DNA from: Collinsella sp.
GTDB taxonomy: Bacteria > Actinomycetota > Coriobacteriia > Coriobacteriales > Coriobacteriaceae
NCBI GenBank assembly: GCA_019419405.1
Contig: DYAA01000008.1
Coordinates: 1 to 22,138 of the forward strand
Direction: 5' to 3'
DNA length: 22,138 nucleotides
Both the position numbers and the translations under genes were made by a program. Positions 20,668-22,138 of this stretch are shown in pieces. The notes under the pieces are model-generated. The model saw only the letters and a program-made list of their open reading frames with translations. It did no database searches and was not told the DNA's origin. The stretch's first letter is position 1; each line of letters begins with the position of its first letter.

Positions 20668-22138
20668 TTACTCGTTGAGAAGCCTTGCGGCTTCGGCGGC
20701 CATGTTCTCGACCGTCATGCCGTTCTGCGCGAGCAGTTCGTTGGGGTCGTAGCGGTCGGGGAAGCCCTTGGCGATGCCGAAGGTGCGCGTGCGCAACGGC
20801 GTGCATGCTAGATAACATGCCACGCGCTCACCCCAGCCGCCGTCCAAGATGCCGTCCTCGAGGGTGATGACAACGCGATGCTCGGCGGCAAGGCTGTCGA
20901 GGAACTCGCGGTCGAGCTCGGTTGCAAAGCGCGGGTTGACGAGTGTGGCCTCGATACCGTACTCGGCAGTCAGACGGTTTGCCACGCGCTCGCCCAGCTC
21001 AAAGAAATCGCCGAGCGCGAGTACGGCAACGTCGCGACCCTGGCGCATCACGTTGTAGCGAACGACGCTGTAGCCGGTGCCCTCGGCGGGCGCCAGATCG
21101 GGGCGGCTTACCAAGCCGATGCCCGGTACGCGGATTGCCACGGGATGCTCGCGGTGGTTGAGCGACCAGCTCAGCATGGACAGGTATTCCTCCATGCAGG
21201 CCGGCGCTAGGTAGCGCATGTTGGGAAGTCCGCCCAGCATGGAAATATCAAAGAACGAAAGGTGCGTCTCGGACGTGGTGCCAAAGATCGACGCGCCAAA
21301 CACCAGGATGGTTGCAGAGGCGTCGTTGAGGCACAGGTCGTGCCACAGCTCGTCGTAGGCGCGCTGCAAAAACGTGCCGTACACACCAAAGACTGGCTTG
21401 GCGCCCGAGCGTGCAAGCGCGGTGGCAAAGGTCACGGCGTGCTCCTCGGCAATGCCCACGTCGACAAACTGCTTGCCTGCCGCGGCGCGAAGCTCGGGTG
21501 TAAAGCCCATGATGTAGGGCGTGGCGGCCGTGATGCCCACGACCTGCGGATCGCGCTCGATGGCGGCGCTGAGCGCCTCGCCCGTAATATCGGCATAGGT
21601 GCGCGGTGCGGGCTCGCTCGGGTGGCCCGGGCAAAGTTTGCGGCCGGTTGCCATATCGAAGGGCCCCACATGATGCCAGTGCTCGGGGTCGCTCTGGGCT
21701 GGCTCAAAGCCCTTGCCCTTGGCGGTGGAGACATGCAGCACGATGGGATGATCGATATCGCGCAGCTCCTGCAGCGTATCGACCAGCGCTTGGACATCGT
21801 TACCGGCGTCCAGGTAGCGATAGTCGAGCCCCAGCGCGCGGAAAACGTTGCGCTCACAGGTGCCGTTGCTGGCGCGCAGCTCGGCCAGATTGCGATAGAG
21901 GCCACCGTGGTTTTCGGCGATGGACTGGTCGTTATCGTTGACGATGATGATCAGGTTGCTGTCGAGATCGGCGGCATTGTTAAAGCCCTCAAACGCCAGG
22001 CCGCCCGAAAGCGAGCCGTCGCCAATGATGGTGATGACGTTGTACGCATCGCCCGCCAGGTCGCGCGCGTGTGCGAGGCCGCAGCCCAAGCTCACCGAGG
22101 TCGAGGTGTGGCCCATGGCGAACAGGTCATGTTCGGAC
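20668..22138 (-). CDS. Divergent 1-deoxy-D-xylulose-5-phosphate synthase-like protein, 5' end outside window
   Basis: This is the C-terminal ~490 residues of a thiamine-diphosphate enzyme of the DXS/transketolase family, which in its canonical form joins pyruvate and glyceraldehyde 3-phosphate to start isoprenoid (MEP) synthesis. The frame is open to the window edge; the ATG at 22116 is internal, in the conserved GHTSTSVS block. ThDP binding is shown by GDGSLSGGLAFEGFNNA and VNDNDQSI, and the second domain by DVGIAEEHAVTFATALA with the catalytic Glu and TFLQRAYDELWHD. The usual DRAGLVGEDGPTHHG segment is replaced by FGASIFGTTSETHLSFFDI. From memory this matches a second, shorter DXS class found in some Firmicutes and related gut bacteria. 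The stop is TAA at 20668-20670, right at a terminator. A symbol is withheld because function in MEP synthesis is not certain. Confidence 0.88.
   Translation of the reverse strand, partial: SEHDLFAMGHTSTSVSLGCGLAHARDLAGDAYNVITIIGDGSLSGGLAFEGFNNAADLDSNLIIIVNDNDQSIAENHGGLYRNLAELRASNGTCERNVFRALGLDYRYLDAGNDVQALVDTLQELRDIDHPIVLHVSTAKGKGFEPAQSDPEHWHHVGPFDMATGRKLCPGHPSEPAPRTYADITGEALSAAIERDPQVVGITAATPYIMGFTPELRAAAGKQFVDVGIAEEHAVTFATALARSGAKPVFGVYGTFLQRAYDELWHDLCLNDASATILVFGASIFGTTSETHLSFFDISMLGGLPNMRYLAPACMEEYLSMLSWSLNHREHPVAIRVPGIGLVSRPDLAPAEGTGYSVVRYNVMRQGRDVAVLALGDFFELGERVANRLTAEYGIEATLVNPRFATELDREFLDSLAAEHRVVITLEDGILDGGWGERVACYLACTPLRTRTFGIAKGFPDRYDPNELLAQNGMTVENMAAEAARLLNE

Overview
The window is about 22 kb of high-GC, densely coded bacterial chromosome, best explained as a gut actinobacterium of the Coriobacteriia, most likely Collinsella or a close relative. 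That assignment is inference: it rests on GC-rich codon use, the gene set (a second-class DXS-like protein, a GGNGS-type phosphofructokinase, a Tat-type lipoprotein amino-acid ABC system, a PAS-like/GGDEF signalling protein) and the style of the intergenic repeats. No rRNA, tRNA, CRISPR array, prophage or intact insertion sequence was seen.

Layout. 1-3.3 kb (+): the 3' part of an ABC ATPase gene overlapping a large FtsX/MacB-type permease gene. 3.4-5.4 kb (-): a small uncharacterised protein, a 604-bp gene-free stretch holding three different inverted repeats, and a 6-phosphofructokinase. 5.5-8.2 kb: a membrane-anchored C45/choloylglycine-type Ntn hydrolase (-) divergent from an M18 aminopeptidase (+). 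8.3-9.3 kb (+): a toxin-antitoxin pair (RelB/DinJ-like antitoxin, PIN toxin) with its own promoter and candidate operator. 9.5-12.3 kb (-): a D-2-hydroxyacid dehydrogenase, methionine aminopeptidase with a SEC-C zinc motif, and a radical SAM protein. 12.4-15.8 kb (+): an alpha/beta hydrolase, then a two-gene signalling unit (PAS-like/GGDEF/REC/HD-GYP protein plus stand-alone Hpt protein). 15.8-20.2 kb (-): a four-gene polar amino-acid ABC importer (binding protein, two permeases, ATPase) followed by a C26 glutamine-amidotransferase-like hydrolase that may degrade gamma-glutamyl compounds. 20.2-20.7 kb: a gene-free stretch with a promoter, a dispersed repeat and a three-unit hairpin array. 20.7 kb to the end (-): the C-terminal part of a divergent DXS-like transketolase.

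The genes are mostly ordinary metabolism and transport; the unusual content is intergenic. (1) A dispersed hairpin element occurs four times, always in the same orientation, and the fourth copy carries a compensatory base pair. (2) Three 45-bp dyads at 20.4-20.6 kb repeat with an 80-81 bp period, a fixed 25-nt loop and conserved loop tetranucleotides. (3) A 177-bp nested palindrome at the end of the phosphofructokinase gene has perfect arms of 13, 28 and 12 bp separated by two exactly symmetric 15-nt unpaired segments, and two further long inverted repeats lie beside it. These are the best candidates for undescribed structured elements. The proteins most worth a second look are the GGDEF/REC/HD-GYP fusion with a degenerate GGDEF motif and the divergent DXS.
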